A stretch of 30,404 bases of DNA from Rhizophlyctis rosea (Eukaryota; Chytridiomycota; Chytridiomycetes; Rhizophlyctidales; Rhizophlyctidaceae), in assembly GCA_027596075.1 (NCBI GenBank), contig JADGJC010000414.1:1-30404 (forward strand), in the 5' to 3' direction. Of the stretch, positions 11,489 to 21,195 are shown one piece after another (the stretch's first letter is position 1; each line of letters opens with the position of its first letter). The notes beneath the pieces are model-generated. The model ran no database searches, was not told the DNA's origin, and saw nothing but the letters and a program-made list of their open reading frames with translations. The translations under genes were made by a program, and so were the position numbers.

Positions 11489-12356
11489 TTCCCATTTAAA
11501 AGCTGAAACCGGGACGCTTTCTGCCGCAAACAAGCCGGTAAAACCCGCGAGACATCATCTTCTATGTTTCAAAATCGCATGATCTTCCTGCAAAATTACG
11601 CAGCATAACGTGTGGAAGTTGGTCAAGTTCTCAGTCGCACGTCATCAGTTCACACAATCCTTTGTTACTCAATGAACCACTACCACTGTAAAACTGCCAA
11701 CACTCTGTGTTCGGGGTCCTATTTCGTGGTTCCAAGGGTGGCACAGATACTTGGAGAATTTATGCCACCACATTGTGGTGGGTGGGACGATGTGGAGCCA
11801 AAGCCAGTTGGAGTTCTTCAGACCACATGGATGTGAGGAGTGTGAGGGAAGGAGCTGGAAGGTGTGCTCACCTGGTGGTTGGTTAATTTATAAAATGTCC
11901 GTGGGTATGCAACCCTTTCCCGTCATTTCTTTTAGCCTCATGCGTGCTGACAGCGCAGCCATCGTCGATTCCATTGTTTCCATCGACTCATTTCTTCGCA
12001 CACCAAATCCCACTGATCGAGCAGGACCCTCGCGCATCAGTTCACCCCGGTAGCACTCCGATCATCAAGGAGGATCTGGGACTATTCGTCACCGCTTGTC
12101 CGCCTGATCCGTAGATTTGCAAGTGCTACAGGAATGCACGTCGTCATTCATTGAGCCGTTCGAGATTGTTTAGAAGTTCGTCGCCTCTTGTGCAAAAGTG
12201 AAGCCAACGTCGGTCGATTTCTGAGCTTTTAAAAACCACGACTCAAATTGTTCCATCGTTCTCAACGACATCAAACAGGTTACATCACGTCCAATCCCAT
12301 CAACCAAACAGTTCTCGGGAATCGTACAACACCGTAACCCAGAAATATCAAGCAAC
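11489..12356. other. Divergent intergenic region upstream of the TPPP gene
   Basis: About 870 bp separate the His-rich gene promoter and the TPPP start. It has T-rich and C-rich stretches but no gene I can support; the ORFs at 11612-11836 and 11751-12053 have no family features. The TPPP start has a favourable context (AACATGG). Confidence 0.4.
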
Positions 12357-13656
12357 ATGGCCGATCTTGAGGACCTTCAGAAGATGTTCGAGGCATTTTG
12401 CTCTTTTGGATCTTCGAAAAACTTGGCCTCCAGCGGATCCATGACCGACTTAAGCGGACCACAGATGGATGGTATGTGCCTTGCTAACTTGAATGATGTA
12501 CGAGGAAGGGGCAGTCAGAATATGATCGATTGCACATACTCATCACCTTTAACAGGCGCGAAATTTGCCAAGTTTTGTCGTGACAACAAACTCATCACCA
12601 AAACCCTCACCAGTACTGACGTCGATATCATCTTCAACAAAGTGAAGCCGAAGGGTGCACGCAAGATCGACTGGCAAACTTTTTTAGAGGCGTTGCGGTT
12701 GGTTGGCGAAAAGAAGACTGGGAAGAAAGGAGATGAAGCGTTTGATACGGTGGTCGGGCAACTGCTGAGAGCGGGCAAGGGACCTGTCAGCAGCGGCACA
12801 GTGAGTACAGTGGACCATATAACGGGCGTTGGGCGCAGCTTGGGTGGTATTCACCAATCGCATTATCTTCCTTCTTTCTGATGGGCTGCTGCTGCTTCAA
12901 AACTTCAGGTCCCTCAAAACGATGCTGTGATTGATCGCATGACCGATACCTCCATGTACACCGGTACTCACAAGCTGCGTTTTGACGCCGAAGGTCACGG
13001 GCGCGGGCTTGAAGGTCGGGACCAACCTAGCAAGACCAACGATCTCAGCAAGATTACAAATCGAGACGAACAAGCCAGTGTTCGTGGTATTCCTGCAAGT
13101 GCTGACCCGGCGGAAAAGGGGAAAAAGCGCGGGCATGGGAACGTGGTGACGGCCAGTAGTGAACATTTAGGTAGGTTATCTGGTACAAGCATTCCTTTTC
13201 CTCATGCCAGATTTCGAGGGAAAATGAGGGAGTACTAAGGGCATTGCGCATTGTGGGTAGACCTTGTCGCTAGCAAGCCTAAAAAGACAGGAACAACCTC
13301 CAACCGCGCATCTTCGACAAACCTGGCCCCCAAGAACGCTGGCGGTACCACGAAGCCTACGACGGCGGGGAAAACGTACTCAACGGTCAAGGTTGATGCA
13401 TCCTGTTTTACACTCACATGCGGTTCACTTATTGCGTTCATGAGGTCAGACAACGCCCAAAACTGGCGGCAGCTCTTCATCCGTTTTCAATCGTTTGACG
13501 GATAGCTCTGGATACACAGGAACGCACAAAGAACGCTTTAATGCGGACGGCAGTGGGCGAGGGCTGGCGGGCAGGGACTCCCCTTCCAAGGGGGCTGGTC
13601 CTGGTCAGTATCGGGGAGGCGACGTCAAAGACCTGAGTCAAATTTTGAGGAGTTGA
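12357..13656 (+). CDS. p25-alpha / TPPP (tubulin polymerization-promoting protein) family protein with duplicated C-terminal motif
   Basis: Exons 12357-12471, 12556-12800, 12909-13170, 13261-13391 and 13450-13656 give about 319 residues. TPPP proteins bind and bundle microtubules, and their presence follows the flagellum across eukaryotes. The N-terminal half matches the p25-alpha core: an [10 protein letters not shown] start, then [32 protein letters not shown] and [12 protein letters not shown]. The family's end motif follows: [16 protein letters not shown] with [10 protein letters not shown] at about 130-155. A Ser/Thr/Lys-rich linker of about 100 residues comes next. The tail then repeats in the last exon: [16 protein letters not shown] with [10 protein letters not shown] at about 266-291. 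Both copies end in PSK and are followed by a DLSxI element. Ordinary animal TPPP has one such tail and is shorter, about 170-220 residues. A likely role is in the axoneme or cytoplasmic microtubules of zoospores. The family call is strong; the cellular role is inferred. Confidence 0.93.
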
Positions 13657-15012
13657 TGGTCGTCGTGCACCATCATCACACGCTGCACTCTCCGCGTCGC
13701 CCAATATAGCGCTATCCTTTAGACCGGAGTCATAGTGGTTGATTGATTTTTCGTTCCATGAACGAATTCAGATGTTTAGTGTATTCAATACCCCTTGTAA
13801 CAACGTTTTTTTCATGTAAGAAGTGAAGCAAGTCCAATCCACATTTGTGAACTGGGGCAATCTTTGCGTTTGCTGCTCATGAAATTCCATTACAAGAAGT
13901 CCATATGCGATTGTATGGAATATGGGAATCTCCCGGTACGTTTATTGCAAAGCCAGTAAGACATTCGACGGGTACGCATCGGAGTTGCCTGGAGAACCAA
14001 GCATGATCCCAAATTTGCAAACTTCTGTACTGATCTTTTCCTTTTGTGCCGACTGCTGGCAACTCCTTGTGACTGTAACACTACAGAGCTCAAACTCGCA
14101 TTTCATAACTTACCTTCCAAGCCGTTACCTCCCATACGTACGAACAATGGGAAAAATGCACCCTGCCACTGCACAAACTCAGCGTAGTCGTAGATCCGAC
14201 CAGAGCACATTGGGGGTCATGTTTAGACGAAATATGAGTACCTAATATGGCTCGGAGGGCCGTCATATGAATGAAGGTTTGCAACTTTGTAGCACCCCTA
14301 GCACCCCGAACACCCAGCCAAGGACCAAACCCAAGTGCATGATCAATTTTAGCTAATTTAATGGAGCTCATAACGAATATCCTCACTTTGACGAAGCATA
14401 AGTACAGATGTTCGCCCTGATGGCTGCGAGTCTTGAATTCTCTGATTCTGAGGCGGGGTGTGGAAGGCTTCAGGCGAGAACCTGACAAGGCAGTTCATGT
14501 ACCCAAATAAGGGAACTGGTCCGACCTGCCCTTGGAAATTGTTGGAGGTGGTGGAGGGCTCGTACCACCACAACCACAACCTGGTGTGGGGGGACTGGCG
14601 GTGAGATCTCAGCCCGTCTGTGTTTTGACCATTTTATCGCTCTTCCCTGGTTTTTCTTTCCAACCACTTACAACCAATAACGTTCACTCCTACCTCATCG
14701 TTATCTATCCTTGGATATTTGACCATTAGCGCCTCATTTCTCATTATCGTCTTAAACGCCAGTGCAGTTGGTATAAACCTGTTTAAGCACAACAAATATC
14801 ATTGCTTGACGTGTTGCGCAGAAAGCTGCCCCAAACGTTATCTGCATCCGTACAATCAAGTGAGGGAAGATACGAGTTAGTATTCCGATCAAATCTGAAG
14901 GTCTATCAATGTCTTTTCAATCATTGATCATGATACTGCATTGTTAATGATAGGCACATCTTCAAATCGGAAGAAAGCTGTCCATCAACCATATACCTGT
15001 CCCGAGACCATC
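13657..15012. other. Intergenic region of about 1.35 kb
   Basis: No supported gene. ORFs at 13922-14245 (plus) and 14090-14488 (minus, 132 aa) overlap each other and show no motif, membrane segment or compositional sign of coding. A GGTGG/CCACC-rich patch lies near 14545-14595. The promoter of the coiled-coil gene should lie at the right end. Confidence 0.4.
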
Positions 15013-17115
15013 ATGATCAACAATCCCATTCCCGAAGAGGGCGAATCCTCCATTCCGGCCATTACCTTCGAAACCCCCACATTGGAGCGGGGTCGCCAAG
15101 CCAATTCATCATCACCACCATTGACACGCACACTGTCTCCTGATGCACCACGGACGCCTATTGGGGGCAGACGTCGAAGTATGGTACCGGTTTCCATGGC
15201 CCCACCGGTTGAGTCAGGATCGGAAGTAGCTGCATACTTGCAACGTATGGAGGATGAGCGCAACCAACTCAGGGCTCAACTCAGAGAGGCGCAGGAATTG
15301 GAGCAACGCGCCAATGACGAGGCGCGTTCCATCAAGAATGTTAGTAAACAATTCACTGCAGCTCTCGGTTACTTTTCAAAGAACTAATCGCACTTACACC
15401 CTATTTGTGACTGCGGTTTTATTTTCAACAGCAACTCTCTTTGCGGTCACAAGAGTTACAAGAAGCTCGCAATGAGCTTTCCCAAGCTGAAGCACAGCTT
15501 GATGGATTTGCGAATGAAGCGGCAGAACTGCGTCGGGAAGCCCGATTGGCTCAGAAGGAGCGAGACGAAGTGGCCGAGAGGTTGCAAAAGGAGCGGACGG
15601 AGGCGGAAGCCGCTAAAGAAGCATTTCGTGGCCGAGAAAGTCAGCTTTTGGAGCAGGTCAAGAATACCAAGAAGCAAAATCGAGGTGAGAATTTGCACCA
15701 AACTGCTGGTAATATCAATGCAATCCGTCTAATTGTCGCTGCATAGATCTGAAATCCATAAGCTCCCTTATGGAGACCGAAATTCTCAATCACAAAGCAG
15801 ATAACACTACCGATGGGGCTGGTTTGCAGCAGATCATCAGCGCCAAGGATCGACAAATGACAGTGCTCGGAGAGCAATTGGAACAGGTATGTCCCACACC
15901 GAAACGTCATCACATTAGGGAGTCTCTTGACGAACTTGATTGTTGCCCAGCTTAATAAACTCAACGATGTGCTCAACTCGCAACTGAGCTCCCAATCACG
16001 AGAACTGGAGTCCCTCCAAGCTGCCAATGAACAGCTCGAGTCTGTCAACTTAGTGCTGATGGAAGAGAACGAGTCCTATCAGCTGCTCTTGCAGGACAAG
16101 ACCATGACCGGAGACTTTTTGGATTCAGCTTTCATGGCTCGAACTGCCCGTGAACGTGGGATGAGCTTAAGCTTTGTGCGTGGGCCGGTCTCCATTCCCA
16201 AACATGTGACGATGGGGAGCTCAAGTTTGGCGGATGAGTTGGGAGGGGGCAAGAAGGAAGACAAAGAGAGGACGAAGGAGGAGCTGGAAAAACATATTGC
16301 TGGTGGGTTAATTATCGCAATGTGGCGTTATTTCTATGTACTGCTGAATCTGACTGTTTTGTAATCCAGAGTTGGAAAAGGAGGTTCAAATGTCAGCAGA
16401 CGAAATCAAGGCTCTCACGCTGTACATCTCCAAAATCATCGGCAAACTCATGGCGGATGACAAGCTCGAAGCCGCATTAGTGCAGCACGCTCCGGACGAC
16501 GAGGACGAACGCTCCCATCAATCGCAGCAACACCCGCAACAAGCACCTCCCGCCAGACGGCTGCGAGGTTATTCCCTGCGGCACAGCATGTCAGTCTCAG
16601 CCGTGCCAGGACCCCTGTTCATAAGTAACTCTTCCTCGGATCGGAGACCAAGCCCCCTGAGTCAAAAAGTCACCAACGCCGCCAGCGGTACGCAATCAGA
16701 TAAGACCACTCCGTCGCCCACCGATAAAGCAGATGCCAGTGCCCATCTTGATACGCCCTCAACAGAAAACGAAAAGGGAGCTTTGCTTTCCCCAAAGCCG
16801 TGGTTGAAGCGGTTCTCCTTCTTTGGCGGCAGTAATAACGCCAATGGAACTGGGAACGGCAAGGATGATAAGGATACATCACCCCGCTCTTCTGTTGAGT
16901 TCAGCAAACCAGTAGACTTAGATGCGAGCGATGTGAGGGCAAGTTCGCCTCCTCCATCCACGGAATCTGCCATGGCCACCCCTCCCGCTACACCGCCCAC
17001 TGGAATTAAGTCAGTGGCTCCACAAAGAGTGTCTTCGTCTACACCACAAGCTTTCGGGGAGGAGGTTGACTTGGACAAGATGGAGGATGTCGATGTTGGG
17101 GAAGGGAAGAACTAA
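15013..17115 (+). CDS. Conserved fungal coiled-coil protein of unknown function
   Basis: Exons 15013-15339, 15432-15684, 15747-15886, 15951-16302 and 16370-17115 join in frame to give about 605 residues. The ATG at 15013 (MINNPIPEEG) was chosen; the frame is open to an ATG at 14941. Residues ~1-75 are a Pro/Ser-rich disordered head. From about 80 to 280 is a long heptad coiled coil rich in E, Q, L, K and R. Then comes a block I recognise from uncharacterised ascomycete coiled-coil proteins: ENESYQLLLQDKTMTGDF (about 280-298), SLADEL (about 336-341), and IKALTLYISKIIGKLM (about 370-385). The C-terminal third is low-complexity, with Ser/Pro/Thr-rich stretches and the motif KPWLKRFSFFGGS. The block structure suggests a cytoskeletal or vesicle scaffold, but no function is known to me. 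The head-coil-block order, and the heptads starting close to exon borders, support one gene rather than two. Confidence 0.87.
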
Positions 17116-17645
17116 TGTGAAGGCGCCCGGACATGCTGTTTGATCTGCTTGTGAAGAGAAGGTTCCATGCATTGTCGGAACAGTCCGCAGATATTGATCC
17201 TGTGGGAGTCGGGCCCTGGGATGGACGCAGCTGTGGGAACTGGTGGGCGGGTGGGTCAAGGGGTGCGTATTGGAAACCTAACTTTGTATATTCCTTCCTG
17301 TATCAAAACCAAAATGTGTAATAGACTGTCTCATAATTTTGTAAAAAGCAATGATGTCACCGTGTAACTTACAATGTTTCCCTACAGCTTCAGTAAGACT
17401 CATTGTTCACAAGCGCTTTACCGGACATCTTCGTCTCACAGCCCTTCTTGCATCACTCTCCTTCCCCCGCGTACGAACATCGTGCCTCATGTCGCCACGC
17501 CGTCACATCCAGTGCTATACTATTCCTGCACTCGCACCTCAGCGGCCGGCCTCCCAATGGCTGTTCTGACTGTCTCCCATCCGCCGCATATCTTACTGCC
17601 AGCAGTACTGTCAAGTTATGAAGAGTTCTGAATTGAAATTTATAC

Positions 17646-17675
17646 CCCCCCCCCCCCTCCCTCCCTCCCTCCCCG
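17646..17675. repeat. Poly-C / CTCC microsatellite tract
   Basis: A run of about a dozen C is followed by repeated CTCC units and then CCCCGGGGG. It is a strong polypyrimidine/polypurine tract of the kind that can form triplex or slip during replication, and its length in this assembly may be unreliable. Confidence 0.85.
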
Positions 17676-17690
17676 GGGGAGTATCGAATC

Positions 17691-17716
17691 ATGGGAGTCA
17701 TGCCCATGACTCCCAT
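17691..17716. repeat. Perfect 12-bp inverted repeat with 2-nt centre
   Basis: The left arm ATGGGAGTCATG (17691-17702) and right arm CATGACTCCCAT (17705-17716) are exact reverse complements separated by CC. It begins only about 15 bp after the C-rich tract and would make a cruciform or a hairpin. A terminator or an insertion scar are possible readings; nothing decides between them. Confidence 0.85.
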
Positions 17717-18104
17717 GTTTCAAGTGGTCCATCAGTTCAAGTCCCGGTTGCATCTTACCTATGCGATCGCTAAAGAAAAGATTGGAAGCACTGGGGAAGT
17801 AGGAAGTTGAGGGAATTCACACCCGGCCGTGGGCCCAGTCACTGGCCAAAGTCAAAGCGGCCAACGTGATTGACAGTGCCAGACACGAAGGGGACTAAGA
17901 GAAAGATGGAGCGATGAAGCTTTTAGTGATGATCAGAACAAGTTTTGAAAAACTCTCCATATTGGGAGGTTATCGAAAGAATCAAGGCAGGCCAATGGGA
18001 AAACCAGGCTACCATGCTCTCTCAGATAGTACATTTTACCACCAAGGGACACCCAATTTGGGGGCAAATCTAGCGCAGGTTGGGCCTTTCTGGCATTTGT
18101 CCGG

Positions 18105-18140
18105 TGGACCCCCGTTGGGCGCCCAATATTTGGGGGTCCA
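18105..18140. repeat. Nested hairpin with 9-bp outer arms and an inner 12-bp palindrome
   Basis: The outer arms are TGGACCCCC (18105-18113) and GGGGGTCCA (18132-18140). Inside lies the perfect palindrome TTGGGCGCCCAA (18115-18126). The structure has no neighbouring gene and may be the remains of a small inverted-repeat element. Confidence 0.75.
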
Positions 18141-18206
18141 TCACCCTTTTCCACCCATTACCCAATGTGCGCCCTATTAAATTGCCCATTGTACGATTGC
18201 TTAATC

Positions 18207-18220
18207 AAATGACGTCATTT
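18207..18220. promoter_or_regulatory. CRE-like palindrome (TGACGTCA)
   Basis: The 14-bp perfect palindrome AAATGACGTCATTT contains the canonical ATF/CREB site, and a second half-site (TTTGACGTC) directly follows. It lies between the coiled-coil gene end and the minus-strand coding debris, so its target is unclear and it may be chance. Confidence 0.35.
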
Positions 18221-18316
18221 GACGTCTCTTCTCATTATTTGTAATACTACATACTGACTACTACTATCAAACTGAAAAAAAAACTATATACACACAACTG
18301 CACCGTCCAAATCAAG

Positions 18317-19318
18317 CTACTTCTCGTCACCCCCATACCCATCCTGCTCATACCCATACCCATACCCCTCCCGGTCTCCATTTCCATCCTCTCCATCTCC
18401 TTCACCGACATTCTTCTCCTCATCAGAACCGTCCCCCTCATCATCACCCTCTTTCTCCGCACCCCATCAACCTCCGACATCACTCATCTTCTCCACCATC
18501 GATTCCACTGCCCCTTCATCAACTTTGGTGCCCCCATTTTGATAAATCCTTTGATAAAGAAGAGCTGAGTTATCCCTTTGGGATATTGATTTTCAAGATC
18601 CTGGCCAGAAAACTTGTCAAGTAGCCCTTGGTTGAACAAGGAGACGACTGACTCCAGCTCTGTATTTGTTGAAAACAATGGGCTCGTGTGCGCATGGTGG
18701 GGACCCGGAGCTTAGTTGTTGATGCCTTGACCTTGGTTTCTTTGGAACCTGTAACAAAGGGATAGGACTTGGTCAATAGCTTCATCATCTTCTCATTCAT
18801 CTGCGCCCTACAATGCCATTATATTGAGTAAATGCCGTGAAGCACAATCATCCTACATATCTCAAAGAGCCAACCCGCTGGTGGGCATAGCCCATCACTC
18901 CTTTTATCAGATGCCTCCACTCATCAGCTAGTGCCTCCTTCTCCTTCTTTGTCATGCCTTTTTATATTGGCATGGGTGAACGGGTATTACTGAAGGAGTT
19001 TCCCCACTTGAGATCAGACAGACTAATCCGTAGGGTAATAACTGGCGCGAGACATGACAAACTGGAGCTCTTCTTTCGGGACCGGCCGTGGGAGGGGAAT
19101 GAGCTTTTGCATTTCAGGCCATAAATCCAACAATACTCACCCCCCGCCCATTCATAATGATGAGAAATATCCCCATCATTCCCTTTCCCCTTCTTCCCCA
19201 ACACATCCATGAACAATGCCGAGGACTTATTCTGATAGGTTGATTGCTTATCCACGCTCTTCCCAACATCATTTTATCACCCCCGCAAATCACCCAAGCT
19301 TGCTTCCAGCTGATCCAT
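18317..19318 (-). pseudogene. Broken minus-strand ORF with an acidic Gly/Asp/Glu-rich tail
   Basis: No family is recognised. Protein-like segments follow each other in order on the minus strand, in shifting frames with stops between them: MDQLEASLGDLRG (19318-19277), then a segment with SALFMDVLGKKGKG and ISHHYEWAGG (within 19275-19130), a segment starting MTKKEKEALADEWRHLIKG (ending near 18848), one with MNEKMMKLLTKSYPFVTGS (from 18800), and one with SLFNQGLLDKFSGQDLENQY (within 18678-18530). The tail reads EGDDEGDGSDEEKN and continues Gly/Tyr/Asp-rich to a TAG at 18319-18317. A GT-AG intron could explain the break after WAGG, but stops after MPI and RYVG, and the frame changes near 18700 and 18480, look like decay. 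It could be a relic of a transposon or of a multicopy gene family. Confidence that this was once coding is moderate. Confidence 0.4.
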
Positions 19319-19962
19319 GGGCGGCAAAACAGGCTCCCAAATAACTCATGAGAGAGCTCTTTCCAGTAAATCCTTGATTTGACGGCTTGTGTACCATGTT
19401 GGGCTACCCCGATCTTCTAGGTATAACGAACAACCATAAAAACGTCGATGTATTAAGAAGCATGCACAGACAGGTGTCTGCACAACAACAAATCGCCACA
19501 TGTAGTCACCCTGACTCAAGCAATGTATCCTAACTAGACTAAATGCACTGATTAAGCTATTACACAACCACCCATGGCTGTTTCGCCAAATGGACCATCT
19601 CCACTGTATATGCCCACAGATCCCCGTGCCTCGCAGAGTCCAACACCCCAGTATGCGGTCATTTACCAAGTATCAAAGACCATGTCAAGCAGTTGCGTCA
19701 GCAATCACTCACATTCCTTCATCTGGCCCATCTCAAACGAAAGACTCCCATGACCCAAGTCTCCCATCCCTCACGTCGGTCCCTAACTCCGCCCTCTGCA
19801 CACCCAAAGTCTCCGTGTTCATGACTTTCAGATCCAGTACTAGCCTCCTTCAAGCCGACCATTCCCGAATCCTCGGTCCTATTCAACGTACGCAACTCCG
19901 TATTTGTGGTCTTTGAAGCGTGATGACTAGTGTGGATGCGACCAGTAGCGCTAGTACTATTA
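19319..19962. other. Coding debris without a readable ORF
   Basis: ORFs on both strands are short and overlap (minus 19669-19346, plus 19590-19916). The minus strand between 19719 and 19962 carries a weak continuation of the acidic repeat ORF at 19963-20439. I see no intact gene. Confidence 0.35.
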
Positions 19963-20439
19963 TCACCTTGTTCCCACCACCGATGATATTTTCTCAACTT
20001 GAGCCCCATTATGCTCAGTGCTTACCTCTGCATTGTTTGCCATATGTTTTCCCCTTGGTACCGTGTTCGATTTTTCACGACTCCCTTCTCCCTTTTTCAC
20101 TTCCCCATATATCTGGAAATCACCAAGTCCCAACCCCTCATGCTTCAATTCCGTATGTTCATTTAACTCTCCCAACTTCGATGCTGTATCGTTCCCCATC
20201 TCATTACTCCAATTCGCCACCTCCGAATTTTGAGCCAAATTACGTCCACCCAAAATCGTATGATCCGTCACTCGTCGGTGGTTTGAATCAGCCTCGTTTC
20301 CTTCACTCTCCCCTTCTTTTTTCTCTTCCCCATCCGTCTCGAAATCACCAAGTATGAACCCCGCATACTCCGATTGCGTACGATCAGCCAATTTCCTATC
20401 ATCGGCTAACTCCATATCTTCCGAACCCAACATTTCCAT
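19963..20439 (-). CDS. Acidic internally repeated ORF downstream of the Gag remnant
   Basis: This 158-residue minus-strand ORF is hydrophilic and rich in E, G, N and K. It holds an internal repeat: GFILGDFETDGEEKKEGES in the N-terminal part recurs as GLGLGDFQIYGEVKKGEGS about 70 residues later, and NLAQNSEVAN recurs as HMANNAEVST. The repeat is visible in the DNA too (the GAAATCACCAAG block near 20119 and again near 20342). It lies shortly after the zinc-knuckle ORF, on the same strand. It may be the variable tail of the same retroelement protein or an unrelated low-complexity ORF. No known domain is seen. Confidence 0.4.
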   Translation of the reverse strand: MEMLGSEDMELADDRKLADRTQSEYAGFILGDFETDGEEKKEGESEGNEADSNHRRVTDHTILGGRNLAQNSEVANWSNEMGNDTASKLGELNEHTELKHEGLGLGDFQIYGEVKKGEGSREKSNTVPRGKHMANNAEVSTEHNGAQVEKISSVVGTR

Positions 20440-20526
20440 TTAGCGCGAACTGCCATGAGCAAAATAAGTATTCCTGGACGTCCGGCTGGGTTGGTGGCTG
20501 AAGAGTGGTGCTCATTTTGATCCTGT

Positions 20527-21195
20527 TCATGTGTCAATGAGGCGAATGTTGCCGGCTGCTGATGTTGTTGCAATCTCATTTCTCGTTTTCCACACCATCT
20601 CATGTTGAACCAACTGATCCGTATGTGTCTTCAACGCCTTACGTCCCTCCCGTCCCATATGCCCATGGCTAAAATCACTATTTCTCAAATGCGCAACATT
20701 TCTCAAAAAATCCGAGTCGCCGGACTCTCCTTCCCCCACAATCCACCCATCAGCGAAAGCAATAAGCAAATAATCGCGTTCTGAAGCCTTTTGGTATTGC
20801 AAGCCGTGGTAGGGGTGCTCGGACAACAAATACCCGCGGAATTTGATGCTCAAATTCCCATCTTCTGGCTCCGTACACATCGTCCGATAATGTCCTTCTT
20901 CATTACACGGGACACACATTGCCTTTGTACTGGAACGGTCTGGACACTTGAATCCAAGGTGTGTATGATCCCCAAACCTATAGCATTTGCGTCCGCCCGG
21001 GTTTCGGCCATGCGCAGTCTGACCGCACCATTCACTCTTATCACCCCTCAACATCTTCTCCTCCCTCTCAATCTTCCTCCGGTTCCGATTCGTCTCCCTC
21101 TCGCCCCTTTTCCAACGTATCAGCTTCTGCAGCCGGCGAGGCTTGCCATTGATGAACGGGGTGTCCCACCGTGTCCCTTGTCGCCATCCAATCAT
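20527..21195 (-). pseudogene. Gag nucleocapsid segment with two CCHC zinc knuckles, one degenerate
   Basis: This is part of a broken retrotransposon Gag. The second knuckle is perfect, CVPCNEEGHYRTMC (20916-20875, Cx2Cx4Hx4C). The first, CYRFGDHTHLGFKC (20985-20944), has Phe where the second Cys should be; the codon at 20976-20974 is TTT, one base from TGT. CCHC knuckles in Gag bind the element RNA during packaging. Basic residues (RRLQKLIRWKRGERE) lie upstream. The residues after the knuckles continue for about 110 codons without a protease DTG or RT motif. The frame joins the capsid ORF through a shift near 21070. It is a relic of an LTR-type element and is not expected to be functional. 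Confidence 0.72.

Larger units (their letters stand above)
17116..18292. other. Intergenic, repeat-like DNA at the edge of the mobile-element region
   Basis: No gene is supported. It contains a poly-C/CTCC tract with an adjacent palindrome (17646-17716), a nested hairpin (18105-18140) and a TGACGTCA palindrome (18207-18220). From here to about 25.8 kb the sequence has no intact gene. Confidence 0.5.

Noticed and set aside
14090..14488. Minus-strand ORF of 132 codons between the TPPP and coiled-coil genes
   Set aside because: No motif, no supporting context, and it overlaps an ORF on the other strand of similar length.
17731..17750. B-box-like AGTTCAAGTCCC
   Set aside because: The T-arm stem does not pair and no A box or acceptor stem lies upstream.
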